Of a stretch of 51,258 bases of DNA, positions 25,050 through 33,595 are shown in pieces (the first letter of the stretch is position 1; the number at the start of each line of letters is the position of its first letter). Under the pieces are notes generated by a model that searched no databases, was not told the DNA's origin, and was given only the letters and a program-made list of their open reading frames with translations. This stretch comes from Candidatus Berkelbacteria bacterium. Its GTDB lineage: Bacteria > Patescibacteriota > UBA1384 > JACPKC01. The DNA is taken from positions 1 through 51,258 of the forward strand of contig JACQIO010000014.1 in the NCBI GenBank assembly GCA_016198415.1, in the 5' to 3' direction. A program made the position numbers and the translations under genes.

Positions 25050-26989
25050 CGCGCCCCCGCGATCCAGTGATCGTACCAGAGGGAGAGATTGAAGAGCGTC
25101 CAAAGCTGGAAGCTCGTATCCCCTCGCCCCGACCGGTGCCGATCAATCAGTTCACGAACGTGATCGTAGTCAAAGTAGCCGCGCTCCCGAATCCCTGAGG
25201 TGAGGAGCGTCTCCTCGAGCGTCTCGCCGAGTTCCTTGAGGAACCACTCGCGAATCGGTGCCCCAAAGCCCATCTTCTTCCGGTAGATGATCTCGTGCGG
25301 GATGAGGCCCTCAACCGCCTTCTTTAAGATGTACTTGGGCGTCCGTCCCTTGATCTTCATCTGCCAGGGGATGTTCATTGCCAACTCGACCAACTGGTGA
25401 TCCAGGAAGGGGGTCCGGGACTCAATCGAGACCGATGCGGTGATCTTGTCAACCCGCATGAGCAGAAGCTCGGCCAGACGGAGCTTGAGCTCCACGTAGA
25501 TCATCCGCTCCAGGAAGTCCGACTCGGGTTTCTGCTGGGCGATCGCGTCGTAGTACGGCTGGATCACCTCGAGCGAGGACCGGGTGGTCAGACGGGCGCG
25601 AAAGGCTGGGTCAATCAGACGGGCCTTGTCCCACTCCGTGAAGGTGACCGCCCCGCCCCAGAAGATCGGCTCGTCGTGGGCCAAGCGACGCAGGTACTCG
25701 ATGCCCAAGTCCGTGCCGCGCCTCCCAAACCACCAGCGCCCGCCGCGGTAGAGGAGCTGGCGGAGCAACGCGGGGATCTGCTGGAGATAGCGCCACCGAT
25801 CCAAGTAGAGGTTGGCAATCTGGAGGTAGCCTGAATAGCCCGAGAAGAGCTCATCCGAGCCCTCGCCCACTTGAGCGACGATTACCCCGGAGTCGCGGAT
25901 CAGCTTGGAGACGAAGTAGAGCGGGATGTTGACCGGATCAGAGATCGGCTCGTCTTGACTCTGGACCATCTTTGGCAGGTAAGCCGCGCAGTCGTGCTGA
26001 TTGATCAGGATCTCATGGTGCTCGGTGCCGTAGCGCTTGGCGACCAACCGGGCGTACTCAAACTCGTTGTACTGTTGGTGATCCTCAAACCCCACGCAGA
26101 AGGTCTTGACTGGACCGGTCGCAAACTCCTTGAAGTAGTGGACGTTCGTCGACGAGTCGATCCCACCGGATAGAAACACGCCGATCGGGACATCGCTCAT
26201 CATCCGGCGCTGCACCGAGTCACTCAGGTGGCGCCGAATCTGCTCGATGAGCCAGCCTTCGTCAAAGTAGTCCCGCCGCCAGTGCTCGGGCCGTTGGACA
26301 ATCGCGTCCCAGTACTGCCAGGTGGTCAGCTTCCCAGTTTTCTGATCGAGCGTCCCGGCCCAACCAGCCGGGAGCTTACTAATGCCGGCAAAGAGGGTCT
26401 GCGGCGCCGGGGTGACCAGGAACGACAGGTAGTGGTAGAGGGCCTCCTCGTTGACGTCCCGCCTGACCCGCGGATCGGCCAGAATCGCCTTGATCTCCGA
26501 GGCAAAGCGGAAGGTGTCACCGGTGGTCGTGTAGTAGAACGGTTTCTTGCCCAGGCGATCTCGAGCAAAGAAGAGCTGCTGCTTCCGCTCATCCCAGATG
26601 GCAAAGGCGAACATGCCATGGAGGCGATCGAGGCAGTCCAGTCCGTACTCCTCGTAGGCGTGGAGAATTGTTTCGGTGTCGCTCTGTGATCGGTACCGGT
26701 GGCCGCGCCGCTCGAGCTCGGGTCGAAGGTCTCGATGGTTGTAGATCTCACCATTGAAGACGATCCAGACCGTCCCATCCTCGTTGCTCATCGGCTGATG
26801 GCCGGCTGGCGAGAGGTCGACGATCGAGAGGCGCCGGAAACCAAGGCCGACGGTCTTGCGCTCATTGAGGTAGAGTCCGTCATCGTCCGGACCACGGTGG
26901 GTCATCGTGTCCCGCATGCACGACAAGAGCGCCGGGTCAACCCGCTCGCGCGATCGACGGAGCTGAACGACGCCAGTGATCCCGCACAT
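25046..26989 (-). CDS. asnB: Asparagine synthase (glutamine-hydrolysing)-type amidotransferase
   Basis: 647 residues. Begins MCGITGVVQL with the catalytic Cys2 of the class II glutaminase domain, then the LGFRRLSIVDLSPAGHQPM and WIVFNGEIYNHRDLR blocks. The synthetase domain has the ATP PP-loop FLSGGIDSSTNVHYF (near 258) and QVGEGSDELFSGYSGY. All key residues appear intact. In exopolysaccharide loci, members of this family often amidate a uronic acid instead of making asparagine. Being between a flippase and GT-C-like proteins in a locus with WecC favours that role, which is an inference. The upstream gene ends three bases before it. Confidence 0.93.
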   Translation of the reverse strand: MCGITGVVQLRRSRERVDPALLSCMRDTMTHRGPDDDGLYLNERKTVGLGFRRLSIVDLSPAGHQPMSNEDGTVWIVFNGEIYNHRDLRPELERRGHRYRSQSDTETILHAYEEYGLDCLDRLHGMFAFAIWDERKQQLFFARDRLGKKPFYYTTTGDTFRFASEIKAILADPRVRRDVNEEALYHYLSFLVTPAPQTLFAGISKLPAGWAGTLDQKTGKLTTWQYWDAIVQRPEHWRRDYFDEGWLIEQIRRHLSDSVQRRMMSDVPIGVFLSGGIDSSTNVHYFKEFATGPVKTFCVGFEDHQQYNEFEYARLVAKRYGTEHHEILINQHDCAAYLPKMVQSQDEPISDPVNIPLYFVSKLIRDSGVIVAQVGEGSDELFSGYSGYLQIANLYLDRWRYLQQIPALLRQLLYRGGRWWFGRRGTDLGIEYLRRLAHDEPIFWGGAVTFTEWDKARLIDPAFRARLTTRSSLEVIQPYYDAIAQQKPESDFLERMIYVELKLRLAELLLMRVDKITASVSIESRTPFLDHQLVELAMNIPWQMKIKGRTPKYILKKAVEGLIPHEIIYRKKMGFGAPIREWFLKELGETLEETLLTSGIRERGYFDYDHVRELIDRHRSGRGDTSFQLWTLFNLSLWYDHWIAGAR

Positions 26990-26992
26990 CCG

Positions 26993-28168
26993 TTACGCCC
27001 TCGCCCGAACCAGCCCCAACCATCCCTTGGCAAGCGCGGCATTGATACTGGAGAGTCCATAGAGCGTTGCCAGCGCGAGGAAACTCAGGAGGTAGTGAGG
27101 CGTGGGTATGACCAGGAGCCCGGGCAGGGCCCCAAAGGCCATGGCTGCCCAGAACGCCCACTCCTGCCACGCCGGCAGCCGGGTGATGAGTTTGGCCACG
27201 AGGCCGAGATTAGCAAACTTGAGGAGGAAGAAGAACACGATCCCGAGCTTGGCGAAGATGGTGTCAAAGAAGAAGCGGGGCTCGGTTCGCAGGATCTCAA
27301 ACACTTGCTGCTTGAGGATGGCTTCGTACTCGGCCGAGACGTAGTCAACGTCCGGATTGACACTGCGGGCCGCCTGGTCGGCGACCGTGTCGGAGTAGGT
27401 GATCCCAAACGGGTTGAAGGGAGGGGCGAGGTAGCCGAAGCCGATGTACAGGTTGTGCCAGATGGGATGAACATCTTCGACTGGCAGGTAGCCTGGTTGA
27501 TGAGCGACCAAGTAGGCATCCCGATTGGCAATGAGGCCCGTGAAGACGAGCTGGATAACGGCCAGTCCGGCAACGAGAAAGAGCGCGAACGCCACCCGGG
27601 TTTTCAGGGCCAAGGTGGGCACGCTGCCGAGCGCGACCACCATGAAGATGAGGACGACCGTCCCCGAGTGACTTCGGATCAAGTTGCTGCTCGCCATCAG
27701 TAGGCCAGCCAGGAAGAAGAAGCCAGCATGCCAGCGCGAGACCTTCCCACCGTCTAGGAACGCCAGGAAGGCCGGGATGAGGAGCAGTGGCGCGATGGCC
27801 GAGATGACGTAGACATCCCAGATGAAGAGGCCGTAGGTTGCCAGGAGGCCCAGAGCAATCGTGGCAACCAATCGCTCAGGCCACGAACGAAAGAGTCGCC
27901 AGGTGGCGATGAGACCGACCACCAACGCACTCACCATGAGACCCCAGAAGAAGACAACCTGGGCTTGGTCCACAGGAATATCGAGCCAGCGGGCCAAGGC
28001 GGGGATGAACCAGTAGATCCCGACGTCGTCCGTGAATCCAGCTGGCGCCAACTGACCATCTGGCAGCTCCGACACGAGTGGGGTGCCGGTTCGCTCAAGA
28101 CCATGCAACGCCTGCTCGAGGCTGTCCTGGCGGGACTGCATGAACGGCCGGACGAGTGACTCCAACAT
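26993..28168 (-). CDS. Polytopic membrane protein, GT-C-like (paralogue of the next gene)
   Basis: 391 residues with about eight to ten helices. Early outside segment FTDDVGIYWFIPALARWLDIPVDQA, then LFRSWPERLVATIALG, a long outside loop with HPIWHNLYIGFGYLAPPFNP, and C-terminal helices. It aligns along its whole length with the neighbouring 398-residue gene, so the two arose by tandem duplication. No classic family signature is visible; the plan (acidic first loop, large loop with conserved aromatic and His residues) fits GT-C-type transferases or the serotype-specific Gtr enzymes that work with GtrA/GtrB. The spacing of only three bases to asnB indicates one operon. Confidence 0.78.
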   Translation of the reverse strand: MLESLVRPFMQSRQDSLEQALHGLERTGTPLVSELPDGQLAPAGFTDDVGIYWFIPALARWLDIPVDQAQVVFFWGLMVSALVVGLIATWRLFRSWPERLVATIALGLLATYGLFIWDVYVISAIAPLLLIPAFLAFLDGGKVSRWHAGFFFLAGLLMASSNLIRSHSGTVVLIFMVVALGSVPTLALKTRVAFALFLVAGLAVIQLVFTGLIANRDAYLVAHQPGYLPVEDVHPIWHNLYIGFGYLAPPFNPFGITYSDTVADQAARSVNPDVDYVSAEYEAILKQQVFEILRTEPRFFFDTIFAKLGIVFFFLLKFANLGLVAKLITRLPAWQEWAFWAAMAFGALPGLLVIPTPHYLLSFLALATLYGLSSINAALAKGWLGLVRARA

Positions 28169-28193
28169 ACTCGCGCTCCTCTCAGGCTATCGG

Positions 28194-28237
28194 AGATCGC
28201 AGATTGCATCGTCGATCGACGACTTGATCTGCGATCT
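28194..28237. repeat. Nested inverted repeat between tandem paralogues
   Basis: An outer 11-bp stem, AGATCGCAGAT/ATCTGCGATCT, encloses a second palindrome, CGTCGATCGACG. It lies in the 102-base gap between the two GT-C-like paralogues, the widest gap within the long minus-strand operon. It could partly terminate or process the transcript, or block its decay. There is no T-run. Confidence 0.5.
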
Positions 28238-28270
28238 TGGCTCGACCCTACCAGGGGTGATCGGCAAATG

Positions 28271-29467
28271 CTAGAGGGTCACCGAACGTGACTGGTACCT
28301 CGGCCACTGGGGCCGTCCACCCGTGCGCCAGACGCTCACCGCGTGGGCGAGACTGAGCGCACCATAGAGGACAGCCAGGGCCGCGAGACCCATGAAGTAG
28401 GGCGCGACTGGTAAGGCAACGAGGGCGGGCAGGGCTGCAAAGCCGATCGCCGGCCAGAACGCCCACTCGACCGCAATCGGCTTGGGAAAGAGGAGGCTTG
28501 CGAGAAGACCAAGGTTGGCCAGGAGGAGGAAGTAGAGGCCGAGGACCCCGAGTTTGGCCGCCAGCGTGGTCAGGATGAAGAGCGGGTCGGTACGGACAAG
28601 GGTCAGGACCGCCTGCTTGAGGGCAGCGTCGTAGCGAGCCGAAAGGTAGGGAGCCTCAGGGTCAATTCGCTTGGCCGCCTCAGCCGCGACCGAGTCATCC
28701 CAACGGATGTCATACCGGTTGTCGAGGAATCCAAGCCCCACGTAGGCCGGGTGCCAGAGCGGGTGGCTCGCCCCCCGCTCTTCGTAGCGTGGCTCGTGCG
28801 CGTGCAGATACCGATCCCGTTGTGCAACCAGAAGCTGCATGGCGAGGAGCGGAATGAGGACGCCAACCGCGAGGCTCGCCATGAGGCCCAGGCGCTGCGT
28901 CCACCGAAACTCTCTGGCCAGGAGGACGAGCACGAGGATAAAGAGGATGACTGGCGTCGCGGCGTGCGCTCGGATAAGCTGACTCGCCCCAAGCCCAACC
29001 CCGGCAACTAGCAGGAAGAGCGGGAGGGCGGGGCTCCGAGCCCAGCGTGTCACGAGGACGAGGAAGAGCGGGAGGACCGCAACGACCGCCATCGCCGGTA
29101 CGACGTACACGTCACCAATTCGGAGAGACCGGTAGACTAGGAAGGCGATGCCGAAGGCCAGCATGAGCCGTTCCGGCCAGCGTCGGAAGAGGAGCCAGCT
29201 GCCCACCAAGCCAAGGAGCGTACTCAACCCGATGATGCCGACGAAGAAGATCGTGATCGCTTGATCAAGTGAGACATCGAGAAGTCGCGCGATCAGTGGG
29301 ATGAAGGCATAGCTGCCGAGATCATCGGAGTAGCCGGCGGCAAAAAGCGTCCCGGCAAAGCCCGGGCTGGGTTCGCCCGGCGCCAGACCCACCAGCGGCT
29401 GGCCGGTCGCTGCGTACCCGTCGACCGCCCGGACGAGGTCTTGGTAGCGGCTGTCCATGATGACCAT
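28271..29467 (-). CDS. Polytopic membrane protein, GT-C-like (paralogue of the previous gene)
   Basis: 398 residues from ATG (MVIMDSRYQDLVRAVDGYAA), six bases after TAGGGAG; the longer track frame has no ribosome site. It shares with its neighbour DLGSYAFIPLIARLLDVSLDQAI, LFRRWPERL, HPLWHPAYVGLGFLDN, the YLSARYDAALKQAVLTLVRTDPLF segment and the closing helices. Identity looks about 35-40% by eye, so the duplication is not recent. It stands next to GtrA and just after two GtrB-like enzymes, suggesting that the pair uses flipped polyprenyl-phosphate sugars as donors. That role is inferred. Confidence 0.78.
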   Translation of the reverse strand: MVIMDSRYQDLVRAVDGYAATGQPLVGLAPGEPSPGFAGTLFAAGYSDDLGSYAFIPLIARLLDVSLDQAITIFFVGIIGLSTLLGLVGSWLLFRRWPERLMLAFGIAFLVYRSLRIGDVYVVPAMAVVAVLPLFLVLVTRWARSPALPLFLLVAGVGLGASQLIRAHAATPVILFILVLVLLAREFRWTQRLGLMASLAVGVLIPLLAMQLLVAQRDRYLHAHEPRYEERGASHPLWHPAYVGLGFLDNRYDIRWDDSVAAEAAKRIDPEAPYLSARYDAALKQAVLTLVRTDPLFILTTLAAKLGVLGLYFLLLANLGLLASLLFPKPIAVEWAFWPAIGFAALPALVALPVAPYFMGLAALAVLYGALSLAHAVSVWRTGGRPQWPRYQSRSVTL

Positions 29468-29477
29468 GCGAGACTCC

Positions 29478-29861
29478 CTACGATCGTGAGATGTGTCGGG
29501 GACGGAATACCCACAGCTTGTAGAGTACAAACGAGACCGTCAAGTAGACAACGCCGGCGGCCAGCTGCGCGAGGTACGGGTTGACACCGGCATTCAAGAC
29601 CGCTTGGAGGGTGGCGAGGTTGGCAGCGTACGCCAAGATGAAGGTGGTCAGGAATGGCCCGATCTCGTGACCAACCGCGTTCTGACTCCGGAAGTTCCAG
29701 GTCCGGTTGAGGCCAAAGGAGACGATCAGCCCAACCGCGTAGCCCAGGGCGTTGGCCGGCGCGGGCGCGACATCGGCGAGCGCCATCGCCCCAAAAATCA
29801 CCAGGTACCCAACGGCGCTATTGAGGATGCCGATCAGGCCGAACTTGATCAGATGGATCAT
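29478..29861 (-). CDS. GtrA family membrane protein
   Basis: 127 residues with four helices and the family's hallmark start IKFGLIGILNSAVGYLVIFG and NALGYAVGLIVSFGLNRTWNF, with F-x-L-N-R-x-W-x-F, plus C-terminal VYLTVSFVLYKLWVFR. GtrA proteins are thought to flip undecaprenyl-phosphate-linked sugars made by GtrB. Two GtrB-like GT2 genes lie 0.7-2.7 kb upstream in the same operon. The start overlaps the methyltransferase stop by ATGA. Confidence 0.92.
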   Translation of the reverse strand: MIHLIKFGLIGILNSAVGYLVIFGAMALADVAPAPANALGYAVGLIVSFGLNRTWNFRSQNAVGHEIGPFLTTFILAYAANLATLQAVLNAGVNPYLAQLAAGVVYLTVSFVLYKLWVFRPRHISRS

Positions 29862-30547
29862 TGTGCTTTGACCGCTCGGACCACGTACTGCCCACCGAGT
29901 GGCAACCAGCCGAGGAACCGCTCGAGCGGCGCGAGGACCTTGAGCGCGGCTGGGAAGAAGAGCGTCGACTGGCGGTGCGTCACGGTCAGGCCCCGGGTCT
30001 CGAGCCGTTCGATCAGTTCACGCGGCGGCAGCAAGATGGCGTCACTGTCAAAGGCACAGGTCCTGACCAAGCGGCGAGTGACTGGGTTGAGTGGATTGTG
30101 TTCAAAGATCACGACCTGCCCGCCTGGCGCCAGGAGCGCTTTGAGTTGCTCGATCGCGCCTGCGCGCAGCCCAGGAGCGATGTGGTGGAAGACTCCGGCC
30201 ACAAAGATCGCGTCGTACGGCTTGCGCCGCTTCGCCTCCGGCTTACCCAGCACAAAGAACTCGCCATCTGGCACGACCTGCTGGGCAATCGCCACGCTCT
30301 TGGCAGAGATGTCGCAGCCACCAATCGTTGAGCCCGGAAACTGGGCGCGGAGGTAGGGTAAGTTCCGGCCGGTCCCCACCCCGTACTCAAGGACCCGCGC
30401 TGGTGGCGTTGACCGGTCCCAGAGACGGGCAAAGAGTCTGATCTTGTACTCGGCGTAGTAGGCGGTGTCCTTGCCAAAAGCCGCCATGTTATGGCCCAGG
30501 TGTTCCTCGTAGTCGGCGGCGTACGCATCAAAGTCAACCTTTTTCAT
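29858..30547 (-). CDS. Class I SAM-dependent methyltransferase
   Basis: 229 residues from ATG (MKKVDFDAYAADYEEHLGHN), behind GGAGGTGGGAC and starting 14 bases inside the end of the GT2 gene; the track start is an unsupported TTG. Motif I is RVLEYGVGTGRNLPYL (near 62), then IGGCDISAKSVAIAQ, YDAIFVAGVFHHIAPG and GGQVVIFEHNPLNPVTRRLV. The last is very like methyltransferases of sugar and lipid metabolism in bacterial glycan loci. It is flanked by GtrA and GtrB genes, so a polyprenyl-linked sugar or glycan end is a likely substrate. Confidence 0.9.
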   Translation of the reverse strand: MKKVDFDAYAADYEEHLGHNMAAFGKDTAYYAEYKIRLFARLWDRSTPPARVLEYGVGTGRNLPYLRAQFPGSTIGGCDISAKSVAIAQQVVPDGEFFVLGKPEAKRRKPYDAIFVAGVFHHIAPGLRAGAIEQLKALLAPGGQVVIFEHNPLNPVTRRLVRTCAFDSDAILLPPRELIERLETRGLTVTHRQSTLFFPAALKVLAPLERFLGWLPLGGQYVVRAVKAQ

Positions 30548-31580
30548 GTCCCACCTCCTGCTCAATAATGAAGCGTGGTCGGCGCTTCACCTCCCGGTAG
30601 ATCTTCCCAATATACTCGCCCAAGAGCCCGACGCACAGGATCTGGACCCCGCCCAGGAAGTAGATTGGCAGCGTCGTCGAGGCCCACCCGGGAACCGTGT
30701 TGTTGCCGACGAGACTCGAGGCCAGGATGAAGAGGCTCATCCCGAGCGAGAGGAAGAAGACGAGGAAGCCCGTCACCGTCACCAGGCGGAGCGGAACGAC
30801 GCTGAAGGAGGTGATCCCTTCCCAGGCGAACGAGACCATCTTGAGCGGCGAGTACTTGCTCGAGCCGGCCCGACGCTCGGTCACGGTGAAGTGGACCACG
30901 GCCGTGGGGAAACCCATCTGCGAGAAGATCCCGCGTAGGAAGAGGTTGACTTCCTCGTACTCAGCCAGGGCTTGGAGGACCGCCTGGCTGGTCAGACGAT
31001 AGTCGGCGTGATTCGGGATGACCCTGACCCCCAGAAAGGACATCAACCGGTAGAAGGCGAGCGCGGTCCATTTCTTGAAGAGGCGATCGGCACCCCGATC
31101 CTGGCGGACTCCAAAAACGATGTCGGCGCCGGCTCGATACTGGGCAACAAACTCTGGGATCGCCGCCGGATCCTGTTGGAGATCAACGTCGAGTGAGATG
31201 GCACAGTCAACCCTGTCCCGGACACTTAAGAGCCCGGCCAAGACCGCGTGTTGGTGACCAACGTTGCGCGCCAGCTTGATGCCTCGGACACGTGAATCAC
31301 GATCGTGAGATGACTGGATGAGTGACCAGGTCCGATCGCGGCTGCCGTCATCAACGAAGCACAGGAAACTCCCCCGCGTCATCACCTGATCACGAACAAA
31401 CCGATCGAGGAGGGCGAGGAGTCGCGTCACCGAACTCTCGATCACCGCCTCTTCGTTGTAGGCCGGTAGGACAATGGCGACGGTTGGCACGGGCCGCGAG
31501 GCCGAGCCGCCCTGTTGAGGGTTGAGGGTTGAGCCTGCCTGCCGGCGAGGCAGGGGTTGAGGGTGACGCCTCGGCATCAT
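30534..31580 (-). CDS. GT2 glycosyltransferase, GtrB/polyprenyl-phosphate type
   Basis: Transfers a sugar to polyprenyl phosphate at the membrane. GT-A domain: VAIVLPAYNEEAVIESSV, FVDDGSRDRTW, RNVGHQHAVLAGL and SLDVDLQQDP, whose acidic metal motif is D-V-D-L-Q-x-D-P. Two C-terminal helices end in FLGGVQILCVGLLGEYIGKIYREVKRRP, the GtrB hallmark. The start is uncertain: ATGATG overlaps the previous stop, which suggests coupling, but residues 4-30 (PRRHPQPLPRRQAGSTLNPQQG) are encoded by an intergenic-type repeat and have no counterpart in the family. A GTG at VPTVAIV is an alternative. It is a paralogue of the next gene. Confidence 0.9.
   Translation of the reverse strand: MMPRRHPQPLPRRQAGSTLNPQQGGSASRPVPTVAIVLPAYNEEAVIESSVTRLLALLDRFVRDQVMTRGSFLCFVDDGSRDRTWSLIQSSHDRDSRVRGIKLARNVGHQHAVLAGLLSVRDRVDCAISLDVDLQQDPAAIPEFVAQYRAGADIVFGVRQDRGADRLFKKWTALAFYRLMSFLGVRVIPNHADYRLTSQAVLQALAEYEEVNLFLRGIFSQMGFPTAVVHFTVTERRAGSSKYSPLKMVSFAWEGITSFSVVPLRLVTVTGFLVFFLSLGMSLFILASSLVGNNTVPGWASTTLPIYFLGGVQILCVGLLGEYIGKIYREVKRRPRFIIEQEVGHEKG
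31514..31565. repeat. GTTGAGG direct repeats around a GCCTGCC hairpin, inside the GT2 5' end
   Basis: The word GTTGAGGG occurs twice before and once after a CCTGCCTGCC-GGCGA-GGCAGG hairpin. It reads as a low-complexity mobile or intergenic repeat that has been captured in frame near the start codon of the GT2 gene. A related hairpin (TGCCTGC/GCAGGCA) is at 50306. Confidence 0.5.
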
Positions 31581-32590
31581 CGCGCTCGATCGTGGATTGG
31601 TGCCGGTGCGCCTGCCGGCGGCGTCACCACCGCTCTCGGAACCGAGAGCAGGGTGTCGAACGAGCCGTGGAGATCCGAAACGATGTAGAGGGGGCGGGCC
31701 TTGACCTGTTCGTAGATCCGTCCGAGGTACTCACCCATGACACCCAAGATGAAGAGCTGGACACCTCCCACGAACGTGACCCCAACCACAATCGACACCC
31801 AGCCTGGAATTGTGAAGGCGCCGGCCAGCTTGAGGCCGATCGCGAGCAAGCCGCCGAGGAACGAGAGCGCGGCAAAAACAAAACCAATGTTGAGCGCAAA
31901 CCGGAGCGGGACGTTGGAGAAGCTGATCAGGGCATCCGTGGCAAAGCGGAGCATCTTGCGCAGGGGATACTTGGTGGTGCCGGCGAAGCGCTCCTCGCGG
32001 ACATACTCCACGGTCGTTTGCCGGAATCCCAGCCAGCTCACCATGCCCCGCACGTACCGGTTGGACTCCCGGAGCGACCGGAGGGCTTCGAGCGCCTGTC
32101 GATCGATGAGCCGGAAGTCGCCCGCGTCGGCAATGAGGTCAACGTTCGCCATCGACTGGAGAAAACGATAAAAGAGATGGGCCGTCCAGCGCTTGAACCA
32201 CGTCTCGCCCCGTCGTTCGCGGCGAACCGCATGAACAATTTGGTAGCCTTCGCGCCAGCGTCTGACGAGTTGGGTGACCACCTCGGGGGGGTCTTGAAGG
32301 TCGGCATCCATGACGATGACGGCCTCACCACTGGCCAGATCCATGCCGGCGGTGATCGCCAGCTGATGACCAAAGTTCCGCGAGAGGTTGACGACCTTGA
32401 ATCGAGGGTCGCGACGGTTGAGGTCCACCAGGAGCGGCAGGGAGTCATCGTGACTGCCGTCGTTGACCAAGATCACCTCCGTTGGCTCCTTGAGACGCTT
32501 GAGGAGCGCTTTGAGCCGTCGGCCGAGCTCAGGGATCGTCTCAGCCTCGTTGTAGATGGGAATGACGAGCGAGAGCGTTGGGGCGGTCAT
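31577..32590 (-). CDS. GT2 glycosyltransferase, GtrB/polyprenyl-phosphate type
   Basis: 337 residues from ATG (MTAPTLSLVIPIYNEAETIP) within an ATGA overlap with galE; the track's 31-residue extension lies inside galE. It has EVILVNDGSHDDSLPLL, RNFGHQLAITAGMDLA, IVMDADLQDPPEVV (D-x-D motif), then two C-terminal helices and FVGGVQLFILGVMGEYLGRIYEQVKARPLYIV. This is a clear GtrB / ArnC-like enzyme that loads a sugar on undecaprenyl phosphate. It is a tandem paralogue of the previous gene; two such enzymes suggest two lipid-linked sugars. GalE directly upstream fits UDP-Gal or UDP-Glc as a donor, which is an inference. Confidence 0.92.
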   Translation of the reverse strand: MTAPTLSLVIPIYNEAETIPELGRRLKALLKRLKEPTEVILVNDGSHDDSLPLLVDLNRRDPRFKVVNLSRNFGHQLAITAGMDLASGEAVIVMDADLQDPPEVVTQLVRRWREGYQIVHAVRRERRGETWFKRWTAHLFYRFLQSMANVDLIADAGDFRLIDRQALEALRSLRESNRYVRGMVSWLGFRQTTVEYVREERFAGTTKYPLRKMLRFATDALISFSNVPLRFALNIGFVFAALSFLGGLLAIGLKLAGAFTIPGWVSIVVGVTFVGGVQLFILGVMGEYLGRIYEQVKARPLYIVSDLHGSFDTLLSVPRAVVTPPAGAPAPIHDRAR

Positions 32591-33588
32591 ACGCGGGCTC
32601 CCTGCCCGATTCGAGTCTGGGCCGGGTGAGCAGCCCAGGCTGAGGCGACGATGGATCGGAGATCGGGGTAGGCCGGTGTCCACCCCAGCGTCCGCCGGGC
32701 AGCCGACGGGTCGGCCACCAGGCTGGCGGGATCGCCGGCTCGACGGGCCACCCGCTTGACCTCAACCGGCCTGCCGGTCACCGCCTCGACGGTCTCGATG
32801 ACCGTCCGAACTGAGGCACCGTGGCCACTGCCCAGGTTGAAGGCGTGGGCTCCAGGGTGCTCGGTCACGTAGTCGAGGGCAGCCAGGTGAGCCTGCGCAA
32901 TATCGACGACGTGCACGTAGTCACGGACGGCCGTCCCGTCGTCCGTTGGGTAGTCAGTGCCAAAGAGCTGGAATGGTCCGGGACGCTGGCCCGAACCGTG
33001 GTCGAGGAGGAGCGGGATGAGGTGAGTCTCGGGTTGGTGGGCCTCCACCAGCGTCCCATCGGCAATCGCCCCAGCGGCGTTGAAGTAGCGGAGGGAGACC
33101 GAGTCCAAACCGTAGGCGTGGTGGAAGTCGCCGAGCATTTCCTCGATGGCCCGCTTGGTCCGCCCGTACGGATTGATCGGCCGGCAGGGGTGTGACTCAG
33201 GGATCGGCGTCGTCTCGGGAGTACCGTAGACGGCGGCGGTCGAGGAGAAGATCAGGCGCGTGACTCCTGCGCCACGCATCGCCGAGAGGAGGTTGGCGGT
33301 TGCAACCAGGTTGTCTTGATAGTAGAGGCTGGGGTCGGCGACTGACTCGCCAACAGCAATCCGGCCGGCCAAGTGGCAGACGGCCGTGATGGTGTGCGCG
33401 GCCAAGACGCGCTCGAGGGCCGGTCGATCGAGGAGATCGGCCGGGACGAACTGACACCGGCCGTCGAGGCCGGCGGGCAGCGGCACTCGATCGAGACCAA
33501 TGACCACCTCGCCCCGGTCAGCCAGGGCCCGAACCACGTGACTCCCGATGTAACCAGCCGCCCCAGTGACCAAGTGTACGTCAGCCAT
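32587..33588 (-). CDS. galE: UDP-glucose 4-epimerase
   Basis: Interconverts UDP-glucose and UDP-galactose (perhaps also the N-acetyl forms), using bound NAD. The 333-residue protein shows VTGAAGYIGSHVVRALADRG at the N-terminus, SSTAAVYGTPETTPIPE (catalytic Ser), NPYGRTKRAIEEML (Tyr-x-x-x-Lys), RYFNAAGA, the GTDYPTDDGTAVRDYVHVVDIA stretch, and FNLGSGHGASV. All are canonical GalE blocks. I prefer the ATG at 33588 (MADVHLV) to the GTG one codon before. The gap to the upstream transporter gene is seven bases. Confidence 0.93.
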   Translation of the reverse strand: MADVHLVTGAAGYIGSHVVRALADRGEVVIGLDRVPLPAGLDGRCQFVPADLLDRPALERVLAAHTITAVCHLAGRIAVGESVADPSLYYQDNLVATANLLSAMRGAGVTRLIFSSTAAVYGTPETTPIPESHPCRPINPYGRTKRAIEEMLGDFHHAYGLDSVSLRYFNAAGAIADGTLVEAHQPETHLIPLLLDHGSGQRPGPFQLFGTDYPTDDGTAVRDYVHVVDIAQAHLAALDYVTEHPGAHAFNLGSGHGASVRTVIETVEAVTGRPVEVKRVARRAGDPASLVADPSAARRTLGWTPAYPDLRSIVASAWAAHPAQTRIGQGARV

Positions 33589-33595
33589 CACTGCC

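Noticed and set aside
26699-27703. 334-residue plus-strand ORF
   Set aside because: Antisense to asnB and the GT-C-like gene; shadow composition.
28258-28271. GATCGGCAAATGC resembling half of the 34-bp palindrome
   Set aside because: Only nine consecutive bases match (GGCAAATGC), the spacing differs, and it overlaps a coding end; chance is a sufficient explanation.
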